From assembly GCF_000143535.2 (NCBI RefSeq), contig NC_037315.1, positions 682,001 through 746,000 on the forward strand: 64,000 nt of DNA, in the 5' to 3' direction. Positions 12,406 through 24,749 of this stretch are shown here, one piece after another (the first letter of the stretch is position 1; every line of letters begins with the position of its first letter). A program made the position numbers and the translations under genes. The notes beneath the pieces are model-generated. The model worked only from the letters and a program-made list of their open reading frames with translations, made no database searches and was not told the DNA's origin. The stretch comes from Botrytis cinerea B05.10 (Eukaryota > Ascomycota > Leotiomycetes > Helotiales > Sclerotiniaceae).

Positions 12406-13235
12406 GCCGCCGTGCGAGGATTTTTGGCCATTCGAATTTACTAGTTTACTAGGGATTTGGGATACATCTTCTCTTTGTGGATTGAGTGAGAGAGTAGCGA
12501 AAATGCAAGAGCGCAAATGGACTTGGATTTCTAGATACGGCAGTAAGAAAATTCAAAGGGGATGTTTCAACACTATTCCAGTCTTGAGTAGGTATACAAA
12601 ACATACATACGTAAACACGCACATACATATATACATTGGAACACAGGACGCTGGAAAACTCGTGGACTGAAGTTAAGTAGAGAAAAATGAATTTATTAGA
12701 GATGTTTTGATGAATGCTTGTTCTGTGTTGTGTTGTGTTGTGTTGTTGTGTTCTGTGTACATCTTTATTGTGAATTTGTCCAAGGTAAGTTCTATACGTC
12801 GTCTCAGTCTCAGTCTCAGTCTCAGTCTACTTCGTTTGTTCGTTTGTGAGTACGAGTACGAGTACGAGTACCACGCATCACGCCCCATAAACATAACGAC
12901 ACGGCACGCACAAAACAATTTGCGGGATGACACTTGCGTGTTGGATTTGAATCGCTGATATCGACCACACGTGCACAGAGATGTTAGGTGCGGAGGGTAT
13001 TTGATTTGGATGTGTGATTAAATGGGATACCATACGTAGGTTTTACATAGATGATGAATAATGGATGATGATGCTAGAGATTTCGAAATACCTTTTACCT
13101 TTTGCCGTTTCCTTTTCCCAATTTACCTTCCAAGTTGAGACAGCTATTGACGCTTTACAATCCTAAACGCTTGATGATGATTCGAAAAGGATCCCTAGTA
13201 TATCGCAACACATTGTGAGGATGCGTTTGAAGCAC
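12406..13235. other. Convergent 3' spacer rich in simple repeats
   Basis: Lies between the stop of PanK (+) and the stop of the MIT-like gene (-), so it should contain both 3' UTRs. It holds three different simple repeats within 160 bases (12719-12757, 12801-12829, 12848-12871) and no gene. Confidence 0.6.
12719..12871. repeat. Three adjacent microsatellites: (TTGTG)n, (CAGTCT)n, (GAGTAC)n
   Basis: TTGTG-type pentamers at 12719-12757, about five CAGTCT hexamers at 12801-12829 and about four GTACGA hexamers at 12848-12871, all with different units. They are in the shared 3' region of two converging genes. Confidence 0.85.
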
Positions 13236-14923
13236 CTATCCTGCCATGAATCTTCCTCCGCCCACTTCCTTCGTATCCTTTCCTACCGGTTTATTTGCAC
13301 CGCTCCCTGCTTTCACACTTCCGTCCTTCGATTCTACTTCTTTCACACCTAACTCCTTGTCTCTTCTGCCCCTAGCCCCAGCCTTTAATGCATCGAATTT
13401 TTCCCTATACCTCAAGAGCGTCTCTCGATACCTTTGGTTATCGCGGAATAGCCTCTGGTTTTCTTTATTTATGACCTTCATTTGTTCTTCAAGCTCTATC
13501 ACTTTCCTAGCCATCTCATCGTTCGATTTACCGCCTGGGCTCCTATCATCAGGTCGCATTAGACGAATACTTTCTTGTAACGCCATACCGTTATTCTGCG
13601 CTGCCATTTCGAAAGCATGGAGTCGGTTGCTGAGTTTATCGATACATTTTTTAAGACTTTTGTTTTCGAGATCTAGCTCCTCGATTCGAATATCTGTCTC
13701 TCTACCCGCTATACGACGATTCTTTAATTTGTTGGGGGAATTAGGCATGGGCGTTTCCCGAGCATCGACAAAATCATCCTCGTCATTTGGATCAGGGAAA
13801 AGTTGCGGATCTATGCCATGCATGGATGCTGCTAAACGACGTTGTTCTTTCTTTTCAAAGGAGAGTATTTGTGCATATGATACCATGCCGCCCGTGGTGG
13901 GAACTACGTAGAAGGAATCATTGCCTGGATGCCCATCACGAGCAGATGCACGAAGAGCGGCCTTGGATATGTATTTGGCAAGATCAGGCTCCTCTGTGGG
14001 CAGCCTTTCCCTGCTTTGGGGTCTACTTTTGCGAGTGGTTGTAGGTAACACTTCTGGTGGCTTTGCAGATGGTTCAGGCTCTGAGAATAGAGGCAATCCA
14101 GCAAACGCTAACGGGGCTGATAACTTATAAACGACACTATTGAAGGCACTGTAGAATTTCGAGAAGCCGTCATCTTGTGCAGTCGCAGGAGTCGATTTCG
14201 GCTCAGCGACCGCGGATGTTCTTGATGTAGAAGTTTGAGCATCTGCTTTCGCTTGAGTATGTTGAGGAGGTACCCAACTGGGCTTTAATGTGGCGTTCTC
14301 TGGAATGGATTCAACATTTGGCTTTTTACCCCCTTCTCGGCGTCCGTCAGGGGTACCTGGAGCCTGTAAAGCTGATGTACTTGGTGAGAGCGGCTGGCGA
14401 CTATGACCTGAGCGTATACCCCTTGCAGAAGCTAGATTACTGGCGATTGATGAAGATAATTCGCGCGGAGGGAGGCGCCTGGGAGTTTGCAAGCCTGAGG
14501 TATTTCGTGAGCGAGGACCGAGGTCTGATTTGGAAGAGCGTAACTCTGCTACTGCTGCAGATGTCGATACTGGTTTCTCCGTGACCGATTTCACTTCTGT
14601 TTCGCTCGCATTCGCGTTCGCGTTCGGAGTTACGGGATGTTCAGTGGGGTATCGAAGGAGTTCTGAGAGTCGCTGATGATGTTGTTCTAAAAGTCTTAAA
14701 GTCCTAGAAGCCTCTGCGCTCCCTGTTCCAGATGCAGCTTTTGCAAATTCCCCCGCAGCTAATGCATGTTCATTTATTGCAACCGTTGTATCTGAGCTGT
14801 GCGTCGCGAGCACTGCAGCGCGAGCGTGATCATGGGCCTATACTGGTTATCAGCTTGAAGTGATCGTGACGTTTGAACGTAAGATGGGAATGTCTATACC
14901 AGCGCCAGTGAAGAAGCTTCCAT
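13236..14923 (-). CDS. MIT-domain-like protein with C-terminal coiled coil
   Basis: Two exons: a tiny first exon 14900-14923 coding MEASSLAL, then 13236-14837, phase 0, 541 residues. Residues 1-65 (AHDHARAAVLATHSSDTTVA onward, then EHALAAGEFAKAA and TLRLLEQHHQRLSELL) look like the three-helix MIT fold found in proteins that bind ESCRT-III tails; adding the first exon completes helix one. Residues about 70-260 are Ser/Pro/Thr-rich and disordered. A conserved-looking block around 300-370 (ESFYVVPTTGGMVSYAQILS-like, with DSF at its start) precedes a charged coiled coil at about 390-510. MIT membership is my reading of the pattern; an endosomal sorting or trafficking role would follow only if it is right. 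It could also be a fungal coiled-coil protein of other function. Confidence 0.8.
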
Positions 14924-16235
14924 GGTTATCGAGGATTCCAAACTGAGCAAGTCATATAGTAGACTTCTATTCCGAGAGACCGTAGTCGAGTGAGGAGGGA
15001 TTCAAATATTGTTTGTGTATTTGGACGTTTGAAGAATGAGGAGGAGTAGGTCTGGATGCGACCATTGGATAGGGATCACCAGATAGATTAAGCTGACTGG
15101 GGTAGTCGGCATTGCTTATCTTTCACGCTGACTCGGCTAGTTCTCCCCGTACAGGAAATGCTGGATACTGAAAACACATCGAACACACCAAATGCAATCG
15201 TACTATTGAAGTCTCTCTTCCATTGGAAATACAGAGAAACACGGCGTCCCATGCCCGAGACTCGCGTGTCTAGATAGGGAAATAGAAGTGGCGAGCTCAT
15301 GATGGCCATTTTCGGGTATTCTGTGGTTACTGGGTAGCGAGGAGAGGGAGCTTGAGAGGGAGCTTGAGAGGGAGCTTGAGAGGGAGCTTGAGAAGTCCAA
15401 AGCATCTTGGAGAATGTACCTGGCACAGCATAACTATACTAGATACTCACGTCAAAGGTTCGAGTTTCAAACTGGGGGGCCGTAACCTTCTTTCCTCCCT
15501 GCCATGCATAACTTGGATTCTCGGCTACCCATGACGTGAGAGCCGGGAAGGATAATGAGTTCATACGCAAAGCTCGTGTTGAGGGAATGCCTGGGCAGGG
15601 GCAAGCAAGGTCCGGAGCAGTGGCCAAGGTCGTGATTGAACTTTCTGGCTGCAACTCAATCAATCAAGTAAATACTGGGTACCCAGCTACTCTACTGGCA
15701 ACTTAATACTTAATAGGGAGGGAAGACTTCACCAAAGTCTTTGAGAGTGTGTTGGAATCTAACGTCTTTTGTTTGGTTTTGTGTATACCGGACGTGCCGT
15801 ACCTAGTATTTGAACAATTATACTACTCCGTGTGAAATTCAATCCAATTCAAGCATCATCACCTATTAACGCGTCATATCGTCTGGTTTGCTCTCGAACG
15901 GAGAAGTGCAGTCAGTTAATACTTTTACGAAGGATCTTTAGTTCGTCCCAAAACCAAGTCTCATTCCAGTCGAGCCGGTTCTGGTTCCCGCCCGTCATAC
16001 TTTCTTATCGTGGATCCATTTCATGGACGTGGAACCTTGAATCTACATGTTCCAACCTTCGAATCTACCGTACCACTTACTCAGTACCTACTATTCGCAT
16101 ATCGCACTGCACGAATTACACTGCATATCAACATCTCCATCTCGAAAAGACTGTCCCTCGACCGCGAATCCCCTCTTCGGTAGATGGTAGATTCCAATTA
16201 CTCACTCTTGCAGATTTCTGGCTGGCACACCCGCC
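14924..16235. other. Divergent promoter region with a 12-base minisatellite
   Basis: 1.3 kb between two head-to-head genes (MIT-like on the minus strand, GRAM/VASt on the plus strand), so it must serve as promoter for both. It carries a tandem repeat at 15342-15393. No coding region was recognised; the frames here lack conserved features. Confidence 0.6.
15342..15393. repeat. Minisatellite, four copies of GAGAGGGAGCTT
   Basis: Four exact tandem copies of a 12-base unit plus a partial fifth copy, in the shared promoter region of two divergent genes. Confidence 0.92.
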
Positions 16236-19200
16236 ATGGACGACATTCCCACATCGCCAACGGCTTCAGAATCTTCCAAATCAACCGGTATCTTTTCGAA
16301 GTCGCGGAACGGGAGAAGGCATAGAAATTCAACATCGCACTCGGTGAGGAGCGGCGGAAGTGAGGCGTCGCATGGTTTCCGTGCCTCGTTGGAGCAAGTG
16401 ATGGATAAGATCAAGAAAGATTCGGAATCCGAGGAGGAAAGCCATGCGTCGAATAGCCTCAAGAAGTTCGTGCCGAAGGGATTCGAAAAGAAAAAGAAGC
16501 GGCTGCAACGAGAGGAGGCCGAACAACGTCTGGCAGAAGAAGTAGCTCGTGGGAAATATATTGCTGAGCGAGGAACGCTGGAGAACGATATCAGGAATCC
16601 CATCAACAGAAACCTCTCTGGGGGAAGTAGTCTGTTAACATATGATTCGGAAACGGAGTCGTAAGTAACCCACTCTTGCCATAGGTGTTCGGATTTGATT
16701 GCTTGCCCTCCTTTTTCTTTTATTATTTCATTTCCTTCTGCTCTCCTGACCGATAATTCTCTGTCAATCCCGCGCGGTTCTTTCAAGGTTTGGGGATTAC
16801 AATGAGACATGGTTTAAAAGGCGAAAAGGTTTGGGGGGACCCATTAGGGGTATCTCAGGCGTCACAACCACAACATTGCAGGCTTTATCCCCCATTAACA
16901 TCGTCAATCGTGCATGCAGCACAACACTTGTGCTCTAAAATCACAACATCGACATTGCATTGCCACCGAGTCGCTTGATTTGCGATTTCTATCCATATTT
17001 TGATCCATCTCACGCTGCCGCTACTTATTTTTAGCACGCCTCTTTGCTTTGACGTGTGGAGAACTGATCTTAGCTCTGGGTAATTAAGTTTCTAATTCAA
17101 ATTGCTGTTTTGATAGGGCCGCCGAAACACCTCCACCATTGACTTCGCACCCTTCGCACACCGGATATCTTACTTCTTCGTCCCCACTCATACACACCTC
17201 GACATTTCCACAAATCGGACCCTTACCTTCCCACTCAGAAGGAGAGCCATTCGCAGACTCCTCAGACAGCCTGGCTACCTCCGAGTCAGCTTCCAAGAGC
17301 CTCTCGCACAACCTTCGAGCGCCCATCGACGGATCTCAAAGGCGGTCATCTTCGCCAGTTGGCAGACTCAAAGACGTATTCAAACCAAGACGCGGGTCAA
17401 GCACAAATACCAGTCCAGAACGCAAGGCTGGAGGGGGCGGGGCTGATCAATCACTGAATACAAAGGACGGTGGGGCTGATTCCAGGCGGGGGAGTCTCAT
17501 TAATGTTAAAGTTGGTTCCATCCTTTCTGATAAACATTTCCCCCCCGGTAAGTCTCGATCTACAACATCGTCTCCTGAGAGGCCACAAATTGAAAAGGGC
17601 AAGCTCATTACTATCGATACAACCCCACGTCCTCAGACTCCACCATCTGTGAACAGGCCGGCCCCTGTTATCGTTAATACACCTCCAACGCCAACGGACA
17701 CAAGATCGCCGCAATTTACTTCTGTCACTAGCCCAGAGTCCCCTACCAAGTTCGGTCCAAATGTTTTAGTTTCTCCTTCTGGAAATATGATATCACATCG
17801 ACGAATTCGATCAGGTTCTGCTTCAGGAGTCCCAAGTAAATTATCGAACATCCAGTCTGCGCCATTGACACCCACACCAGAGAACGGAGCAATTACGCCA
17901 GGACAAAATCAATCGGGTTTCTTCTCATCAGTATTTTCTGCCGCTCAGAACGCTGCAAATACATTGAGCAACAGCATCACGAACACGTCAGTCCCAGGGG
18001 GGACGAGGAGTAAGAGTGGTGCACACGCAATATCAGGTATACAGGAGATTGAGAGCCCAGAAGTCGAAGCATTGGGAGAGAAGATAGATACAGAGAATCT
18101 TATGGAAGAAAAAGAGCCAGCCGTTAAGACTTTGGGTATGGGCGATCTCAGTTTGAGCCAATTCGGGATTTCAGAAGAAGGAAATACTCCAACAATGCCG
18201 AAGTATCCAGAGGAGGTCCGCGGAAGGTCTGATCATGCTAGGGATGACCACTTTTTCGCAAATCGTTCTGCCACTGCCCCAAACATGTTGACTGGAGAAA
18301 ATCTCGAAGCGGTGGCTACCCCTCAACTTGACGACTTGCATACTCTTGCACGTCCACGTTCCGTCTACGAGCCAAGCATAAACGGAGATCGAACTCCTCC
18401 AAATGGAAGTTTATATGAAGGGAAGTCTGGTAACCAACGTAGTGGCAGCATCCAAAGCGGTAAAAAACATAGGAAACGGGGCAGCTCTGCAGCAACTGGT
18501 ACAACAATCGGGGCGGCAATTGCTGCAGCTAATTCATCTATCGGAAGCCCAGGTTCATCGGCGCCCAAGATCACTGGATTTGCAGTGGCAAGCAAGAAGA
18601 GAAATAAGGATTTTCACGCTCTTTTCAGAAGTGTACCGGATGATGACTATCTCATCGAAGATTATAGCTGCGCTTTGCAAAGAGAAATTCTCGCCCATGG
18701 TCGATTATACGTCTCCGAAGGTCACTTGTGTTTCAGTAGCAATATCTTTGGTTGGGTAACAACATTGGTTATGAGCTTCGACGAGATCATTTCTGTGGAA
18801 AAGAGAAGCACAGCACTGCTATTCAAGAACGGCTTAATGATTTCGACATTGCATGCAAAGAATGTGTTTGCTAGTTTTACAAGTCGTGATTCAACGTATG
18901 ATCTCATAGTCGGTATTTGGAAGATTGGCCACCCGAACTTAAGAAGTTCGTTAAATGGCGTTACTCTTGAAGGGACTGGCGGTGACAAGACAGTGAAAGA
19001 CGATGGTACTGTTCCTGTTTCTCGTCCAGGTAGTATCTCACAGTCCTCAGATGACAGCGAAGGTAGCGGGGAAGTCTACGATGAAGATGAAGACGATGAA
19101 GACGGCATGAGTTTCACGCAAGCCGACGGTAGCGTCGTGGGTAGTGAGGCTGGTGAAAAGGTTGTCAGTAGAAAGGCATCCGCTGCTGTTATGGCCAATG

Positions 19201-20482
19201 GGGCTCAGTCCGATGGAGGTAAACAAGCTAGTCCGACGGCTGCAGTAGACTATCCTGGTCCAACTGCACATGCCCCAACAACTTGTGCCGACGGCGACAC
19301 ACATTATGCGAAAATCCTCGCGGATGAAACTATTCCAGCTCCCCTTGGAAAGGTTTATAGTCTTATGTTTGGACCTGCATCTATAACTTGGATGCGGGAT
19401 TGGCTCACTAATGAACAGAAATGCCTCGAGCTGACTTACGAGGAGAACGCTAAAGTTCCTTTGTCCTTGGAGAACAAGGTTCGAAATTACTCCTATATCA
19501 AGCCTTTGAATGGTGCGATTGGTCCCAAGCAAACCAAATGTGTCTCTACAGAGACTCTGGACGCCATGGATCTTGAGAAAGCAATTTCCGTAACAATATC
19601 AACAGTAACTCCGGATGTACCTAGCGGCAACGTTTTCAGCACCAAGACTAGGTATTGTCTTTCATGGTCAGAAGGCAATGGTACTCGATTGCAAGTCAAC
19701 TGTGCAATTGAGTGGACGGGCAAGAGTTGGCTGAAAAGTAAGTTCTCTTGTGATCTTCCGAGATATTGAATTGTCATACTAATATCAACACAGCTCCGAT
19801 TGAAAAGGGTGCGAATGATGGCCAAGTGCAATACACGAAAGATATCATAGCCGCGCTCAAAGCAGCTGTCAGTACCAAACGCTCTGGAGCACCAAGCGCT
19901 CCAGCTAAAGGCAAAAAGAAAGGACGCAAAGGATCGAAGGCAAACAATCTTAGCAAAGTTACCGATGGTGCTTCGGAGACTAAACCAGAGGCCACTAACT
20001 GGGGTCTCTTTGAGCCCGTTCGTGGTATATTTGAGCCGATTTTCGATATCGTCAAACCATTGATGACAGGGAATATACTTTATGGACTTCTCGTCGGACT
20101 TCTAGTAGCGAGTTGGTTCCGTTTTGGACTACCCATTGGAGGTGGTGGCGGGAATAGAGATATGGGAATGAGCTATCTAGGCACCCCGGAGAGAATCGCA
20201 GCATATGAAGAAATCTGGAGAAGAGAGGAAAGTGAACTTTGGCTGTGGTTAGAGGAGAGGGCGGGGATGGATAGATTACGAGAAGTGGGGAGAATGCCTA
20301 TGGAGAGGTTGGATATAGAAGATAGGTTAAAGAGTGAGAGGATGGATGAGAGAGAGGTAGAAGATGCGATTAGGATCACAGAGGAGAAACTGTTGGTTCT
20401 GAAAGATGTGGTGGGCAAGAAAAGAGACAAGTCGAAGAGGGTACAAACTCATGAGCAGGAGAGTTCAGCCAGTGCCGCTTAG
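16236..20482 (+). CDS. GRAM and VASt (StART-like) domain protein, Lam/Ysp2-type sterol transporter
   Basis: Exons 16236-16660, 17117-19737 and 19794-20482 give 1,244 residues; the first intron is long (456 bases), the second 56. The N-terminal 600 residues are Ser/Pro-rich with basic patches. A GRAM domain starts near residue 635 (NKDFHALFRSVPDDDYLIED, then CALQREILAHGRLYVSEGHL and CFSSNIFGWVTTL). An acidic linker follows, then a VASt domain from about 870 (HYAKILADETIPAPLGKVYS, WMRDWL, YSYIKPLNGAIGPKQTKC) that spans the last intron. A single membrane helix lies near 1107-1125 (ILYGLLVGLLVASWFRF), followed by a charged helical tail. This is the layout of ER-anchored Lam proteins (yeast Ysp2/Lam4), which move sterol between plasma membrane and ER at contact sites. 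It has one VASt domain. Assignment is firm; sterol transfer is inferred from family. Confidence 0.94.
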
Positions 20483-20948
20483 AGTTTCAGCTGATGGTTG
20501 AGCGGTCAAGGATAGAGGTAGGCAGGGAAACAAATGGTGTATGCCAAATAGCATGTTATACCATATCTACAGCGTAAAGCTCTACTCAGTACAACACTCC
20601 ACATAGATATTTCTGTTGTGTATTTTCTTTTGAGGTTTTCATTTTCATATGTTTGGGAGGACTGAATCATGGTGGTTGTACATCATTGGTGTTTGGGCAT
20701 ATATGGGGAAGTACAAGAAGAGCATATGGAGAGGGGCATAAGAGGATTGGCATATCTGCCACAGCGTTTCTTTAAATCTTTTGTGTCTTTTTGTTGCATT
20801 TTTTGGGATGGGGAATAACATATTGTGAAGATTTAGCGAGTTGTTGTTAGATATCATATCTTTTAGCATTGTTGTTGATAGATATGAGGGTTGTGTAGCT
20901 GGGCTAGTTCCAGCGGGGGTGAGAAATGCAAAAAGTAGAGAATGGAAA

Positions 20949-20976
20949 TGGACATACATGGACATACATGGACATA
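20949..20976. repeat. Short tandem repeat (GGACATACAT)n
   Basis: Nearly three copies of a ten-base unit downstream of the GRAM/VASt gene. Confidence 0.85.
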
Positions 20977-21103
20977 TCAAATTTGATGTAGAAATCGATT
21001 AGGATGCTTGATTGTGCAGTTTTGTGTGATGTGATGTGATTTTTTGGTTTCTTATGTTGGGATGGGATGAATTGTGAAGGAGTAGGAAGGGGGAAGGGGA
21101 TAT

Positions 21104-21115
21104 GGGGGGGGGGGG
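21104..21115. repeat. Homopolymer run of 12 G
   Basis: G12 in a G-rich 3' flank; a likely place for sequencing length error. Confidence 0.9.
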
Positions 21116-21171
21116 TTAGTTGGATGGAGGAAATGAGTGAGCTTTTGAAAGATTTTGGTAATGGGAGGGGA

Positions 21172-21330
21172 TTAAGTGTGGAAGCGGGGGGGTGAGAGAT
21201 TGCTTGGTTGGAAATGGTTTGGGTGGTTTGATTTTGGAGAGAGGGTGGAGTGGAGATGGAAGAAAGAAGGAGAAAGTCCTAAGTTTGAAATATGTGAAGA
21301 TACATCTGTAATACAAATGTGTGAAAATAA
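21172..21330. repeat. Copy A of a diverged dispersed repeat
   Basis: Shares two ordered blocks with 24750-24990: GAGATTGCTTGGTTGGAAAT followed by GGTTTGGGTGGTTTG here, against GAGATTGCTTGATTGGAAAT and GGTTTGTATGGTTTG there; then, further on, ATCTGTAATACAAATGT against ATCTGTAATACGAATGT. The spacing between blocks differs (insertion in copy B). No terminal inverted repeats or target duplications were seen. Confidence 0.7.
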
Positions 21331-21624
21331 GGTCAATAATGCGAAGTAACCCCACATGTTTTATAATATTTATTACGTTTACTCTTCTGTAATCTATCTG
21401 ATTTATGAAGCCTAATAAATTAAACACGACAATCATTTACAGCTCAAGTTAGAATGATATCGTAAGGTTAAAGGAACCTTGCTTGGGGTGTAAAGCTTCT
21501 AGTTAATCCATCTAAATTTTAGCTAATTTTATACCTACAGAGAAAAGAAAACAGTCTCCTTCTATTTATTGATAGTATTCATTATTCCACCTTCCCCCTC
21601 TCTCCTGAGCCATCACCCTCCCCC

Positions 21625-23477
21625 TCAAACTTGAATCTTTTCGTTCTTCAACTTCCTAACCGCCTCCTTCAACGTCTCCGACGTCTCAAACGGCGCATCC
21701 CTCGCCCTATCTATCACGCCCTGATTATCCTTCCGACTCACCACCCTCAGCACATCCACCACACGCCCCTTCCTCGGCAAACCGGAACACTTAATTGTAG
21801 TATAGATTGCATACACCACGAGCACCAGACTCAAGCCAAGCGCCAGCGCATACGGCAGTACGAGCTGCTTGTAACGGGATGCAAAGCTGTAGGTTGTGAA
21901 GTAGGTCGTTGTCTGGACGGAGGTGCTTGTCTCGGCGTTGGCGATGGATAGCAGTGAGATCATTACGTTCTCGAGCACGTTTTGCACTGTGGCTGGAGAG
22001 ATTTTTAGGGTGGCTGAGAGGGTGTCGGCTGGGGTGTAGCCGTCCGCGTAGATGTGTGTGGATGGTGCGTATTCTGCCATTGAGGATTCCAGGATCATGG
22101 TGTTGGAGACGAACAAAGCTTCGTTGCCTGGATTGGCGTCAGTGTGAGTTATTTCATGGGAAAGCAAGATGACAGACCGTACCCGCTTACGGCACCGCTG
22201 AGAGCCGAAGTCACAGAGTCCAGAATGGCGTAGATGTTTGTATCACGGTACGCTTGTCCCAGGGCATACCCAGAGGAGAGGATATGGTCATCCGAGAACG
22301 AAGACCCGTTGTCTTGCTGGGAAAGCGAGAGTGCTGACAGCACGGCACCAGTGATGACGCTGGTCTTGTTGACCTGCGTGATCACGCTTTGGACGCCGTT
22401 GCTGTACGAGATTTCAAATGTGTAATCTGCGTACCACGCCGTGCAACTGAGGCTGGATAAGGGCGGGACTTCGTAGGCGCCGAAAGTGCCATTTGCATAT
22501 TGGATTTCGAAGATGGCACTTGAGTTGTGGTAAAGAGCGCTGCCGTTCATTGCGGCGAGGTAATTGATTAATTTGGGGTTGAATTCGGTGGTTGTGAGGG
22601 GTGTAGTGCTTTTATTGCCGTAGTACTCTGTTGTGAGAGTACGGAGGTCAGAAGTGATACCTTCCTTGCATTCAAATGCTGGGCCTTGAATTGCGACCTC
22701 GTATGTGCAGTTGCTTCCGCATGGACTTGTGGTGGGCGTGTACTGGCCCCCGTGGATATTGGCTTTGGCCAGCTTGTTGAGGGAGAACCTTGGACTTCTG
22801 TGACAGAATCAGCATCCATACCGTCGATACAAAGAGAGACTCACCTGTACGCATCTCCATACCACATCTGGAAGAGAGCGTGGTTTGTCATTTCTCTCAC
22901 AGAGTCATTCGCCCCTCTGAAACTCGGATTCCATGTAGGTACGGTGCGGATCGACTTTGACACGTACGGCATGGAACTCGCAACCAATGCTCCGGGTGGA
23001 AAACTGGTTGCCACAAGAGTTCCTTGCAACACCAAAGCCGTAAGACAGATAGGTTTCGACACACGCCACACCTTCTTATGTTGCAAGCCCATCAGACCGG
23101 TTTGTAAGGCCAGCATACGATCGATTGTCTCGACAGTCTGGGAACTTGCTTGTAGGCTCTTCCATAGCAAGGGCGCGAAAGCGGCGAGAAGTGAACACCC
23201 GAGAAAAAAAGACACTAAGCGAGCGAGGACAGTGGAGAAGTTCGTTGCCCACGATTGGGAAATGGTATCAATGTCGCGTTTTCCGTTGAGACAGCTCAAT
23301 ATTTTGTAGTGCAAGGCTGCAATCGCCAGAGCTGAGTAGTGGCATGTCAGTGAGGTGAGGGATACGTAGGTGCAGGAGAAAGTAAAGATCACCTGCAATC
23401 CAGCTCCAAAGCATCATTATGGGGCTCAAAGCCACCTTTATAGAGTTTAAACTCATCTTTATAGATCTCCAATTCAT
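21625..23477 (-). CDS. Multi-pass membrane protein with large extracellular domain, unknown function
   Basis: Fungal family of unknown function. Exons 23393-23477, 22845-23331, 22191-22797 (approximate end) and 21625-22127. Membrane helices: one near the N-terminus formed across intron 1 (MMLWSWIAALAIAALHY), LVSFFLGCSLLAAFAPLLW, ICLTALVLQGTLVATSFPPG, and LVLPYALALGLSLVLVVYAI near the C-terminus. Between the third and last helices lies a domain of about 350 residues with N-glycosylation sites and the motif CGSNCTYEVAIQGPAFEC, which I associate with fungal membrane proteins often mislabelled formylmethionine-deformylase-like. The cytosolic tail is basic. The last intron is not clean: the strong donor GTAAGC at 22190 gives the wrong phase for the acceptor at 22128; a weaker donor at about 22174-22178 would restore the frame. 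The start may be 23477 or 23456. Confidence 0.78.
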
Positions 23478-24749
23478 CTTCTCCTCTATATCAATAATAA
23501 AAGTGTTGCTATGATGTTTTGATATAGATTTGTAACTTTTAGAACAAGAAGCAAATGATTTTGGAAGTCAAGCCGGCCATCCATCTCTTCTCCCTCTTCC
23601 CTTTTATGTTTCTCGTGTCATAGTCCGGGGGGCATGAAAATATTGGCTGAAGGCTTGGAGCTAGCTGCTAACAATGGTTGAGAATCAAGAATTGGGTTGT
23701 CGAAAAGAGTCGGGGTAGAAGTTCAAAATGCATCAACATTATGGTAGGAGTTTCGAATAATCTAGGATCGAGATTGAATAGAATAGATCCAAAAGAACTG
23801 TGTGATTTTTGACTTAATTCTCCATCGATTGATGTGAGAAAACTACATGAATTCATTTGTGGTCGAATAGATATTGATTATTGAAAATAGTCAGCTTTTG
23901 GTTGATTTTTGGTGAGTAAGGTCAGTTGAGTAAAAATCAACACAGCCCTCTCCTCATCCAATACGAGTCGTTCACTTGTCGTTTGGCGTTTTACTCTCAC
24001 AGGCAGGCAGACAATCAGTATTCTGAGCATCTTACTGGACCACTAGTCAGAAGCAGATACCATGTCCCTCCTGTCCCAGCTGATGTTCAACAAACTTAAA
24101 ATATGCCATGTTCCTCATTGTGAATAATGGGATTCTCAGGCTTTGTGAACCGCTGTCTTACTTTGTTGTGTATTGTTTATTTTTGAAATGTTAGATGCGT
24201 CGATTTTGTGGTATTGTAGTTTATCTGTTTTAATGCTGGGGATTTGCATCATTGGGCATACGGTGCTGTGATATAATCTGTGATCTGTAGATTTCCCCTT
24301 CTCAGAAAGAGGGATCGGGAAGAGTTGATGGAAGAGTTCATCCAGGGCTGATATATTGATATGTGATGCATGGGAGCAAGTATGTGAGTGAGGCTCACTC
24401 AGTAAGCAAGCGAGCACATGAGATGAACAACTGAAGCATGATTCTGTATCATTTTATTGAAGAGGCCTTTTGTTAAACTCTTTCAATCACCTCTATCTAC
24501 GAGTGTTAGGATATGAGATTTCTGGCTGGAATAATTATTGTTGGTTTAATAATGGTTTGCTGAAGCTCTTCAGAGCTCTGCCGTCTCTAGACTGTGGTAT
24601 TGACTTCGTTCCCCTATGCAGGCTTAGTTTTGGGGTAGTCGGCGATGTGCTCGGTTAAATGCGGATAGGCGTGGGATTGTTGATGGGATGGATCTAGATT
24701 GTATGTTGATCCATTGGGGAAGTGAGTGGAGTTTTGGGGGAAGCTGGGA

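Larger units (their letters stand above)
20483..21624. other. Convergent 3' spacer with G-rich tract and one copy of a diverged repeat
   Basis: Between the stops of the GRAM/VASt gene (+) and the membrane protein gene (-). It contains a tandem ACATGGACAT repeat near 20949-20976, a run of 12 G at 21104-21115, and one copy (about 21172-21330) of an element repeated near 24750-24990. No gene. Confidence 0.6.

Noticed and set aside
13246..13911. 221-codon plus-strand frame antisense to the MIT-like gene
   Set aside because: Antisense shadow of a Ser/Glu/Lys-rich coding region; low-complexity Ser/Leu/Phe translation.
15455..15480. GGTTCGAGTTTC resembling a tRNA B box
   Set aside because: No A box, acceptor stem or anticodon arm could be formed around it; no other tRNA candidate was convincing in the window.
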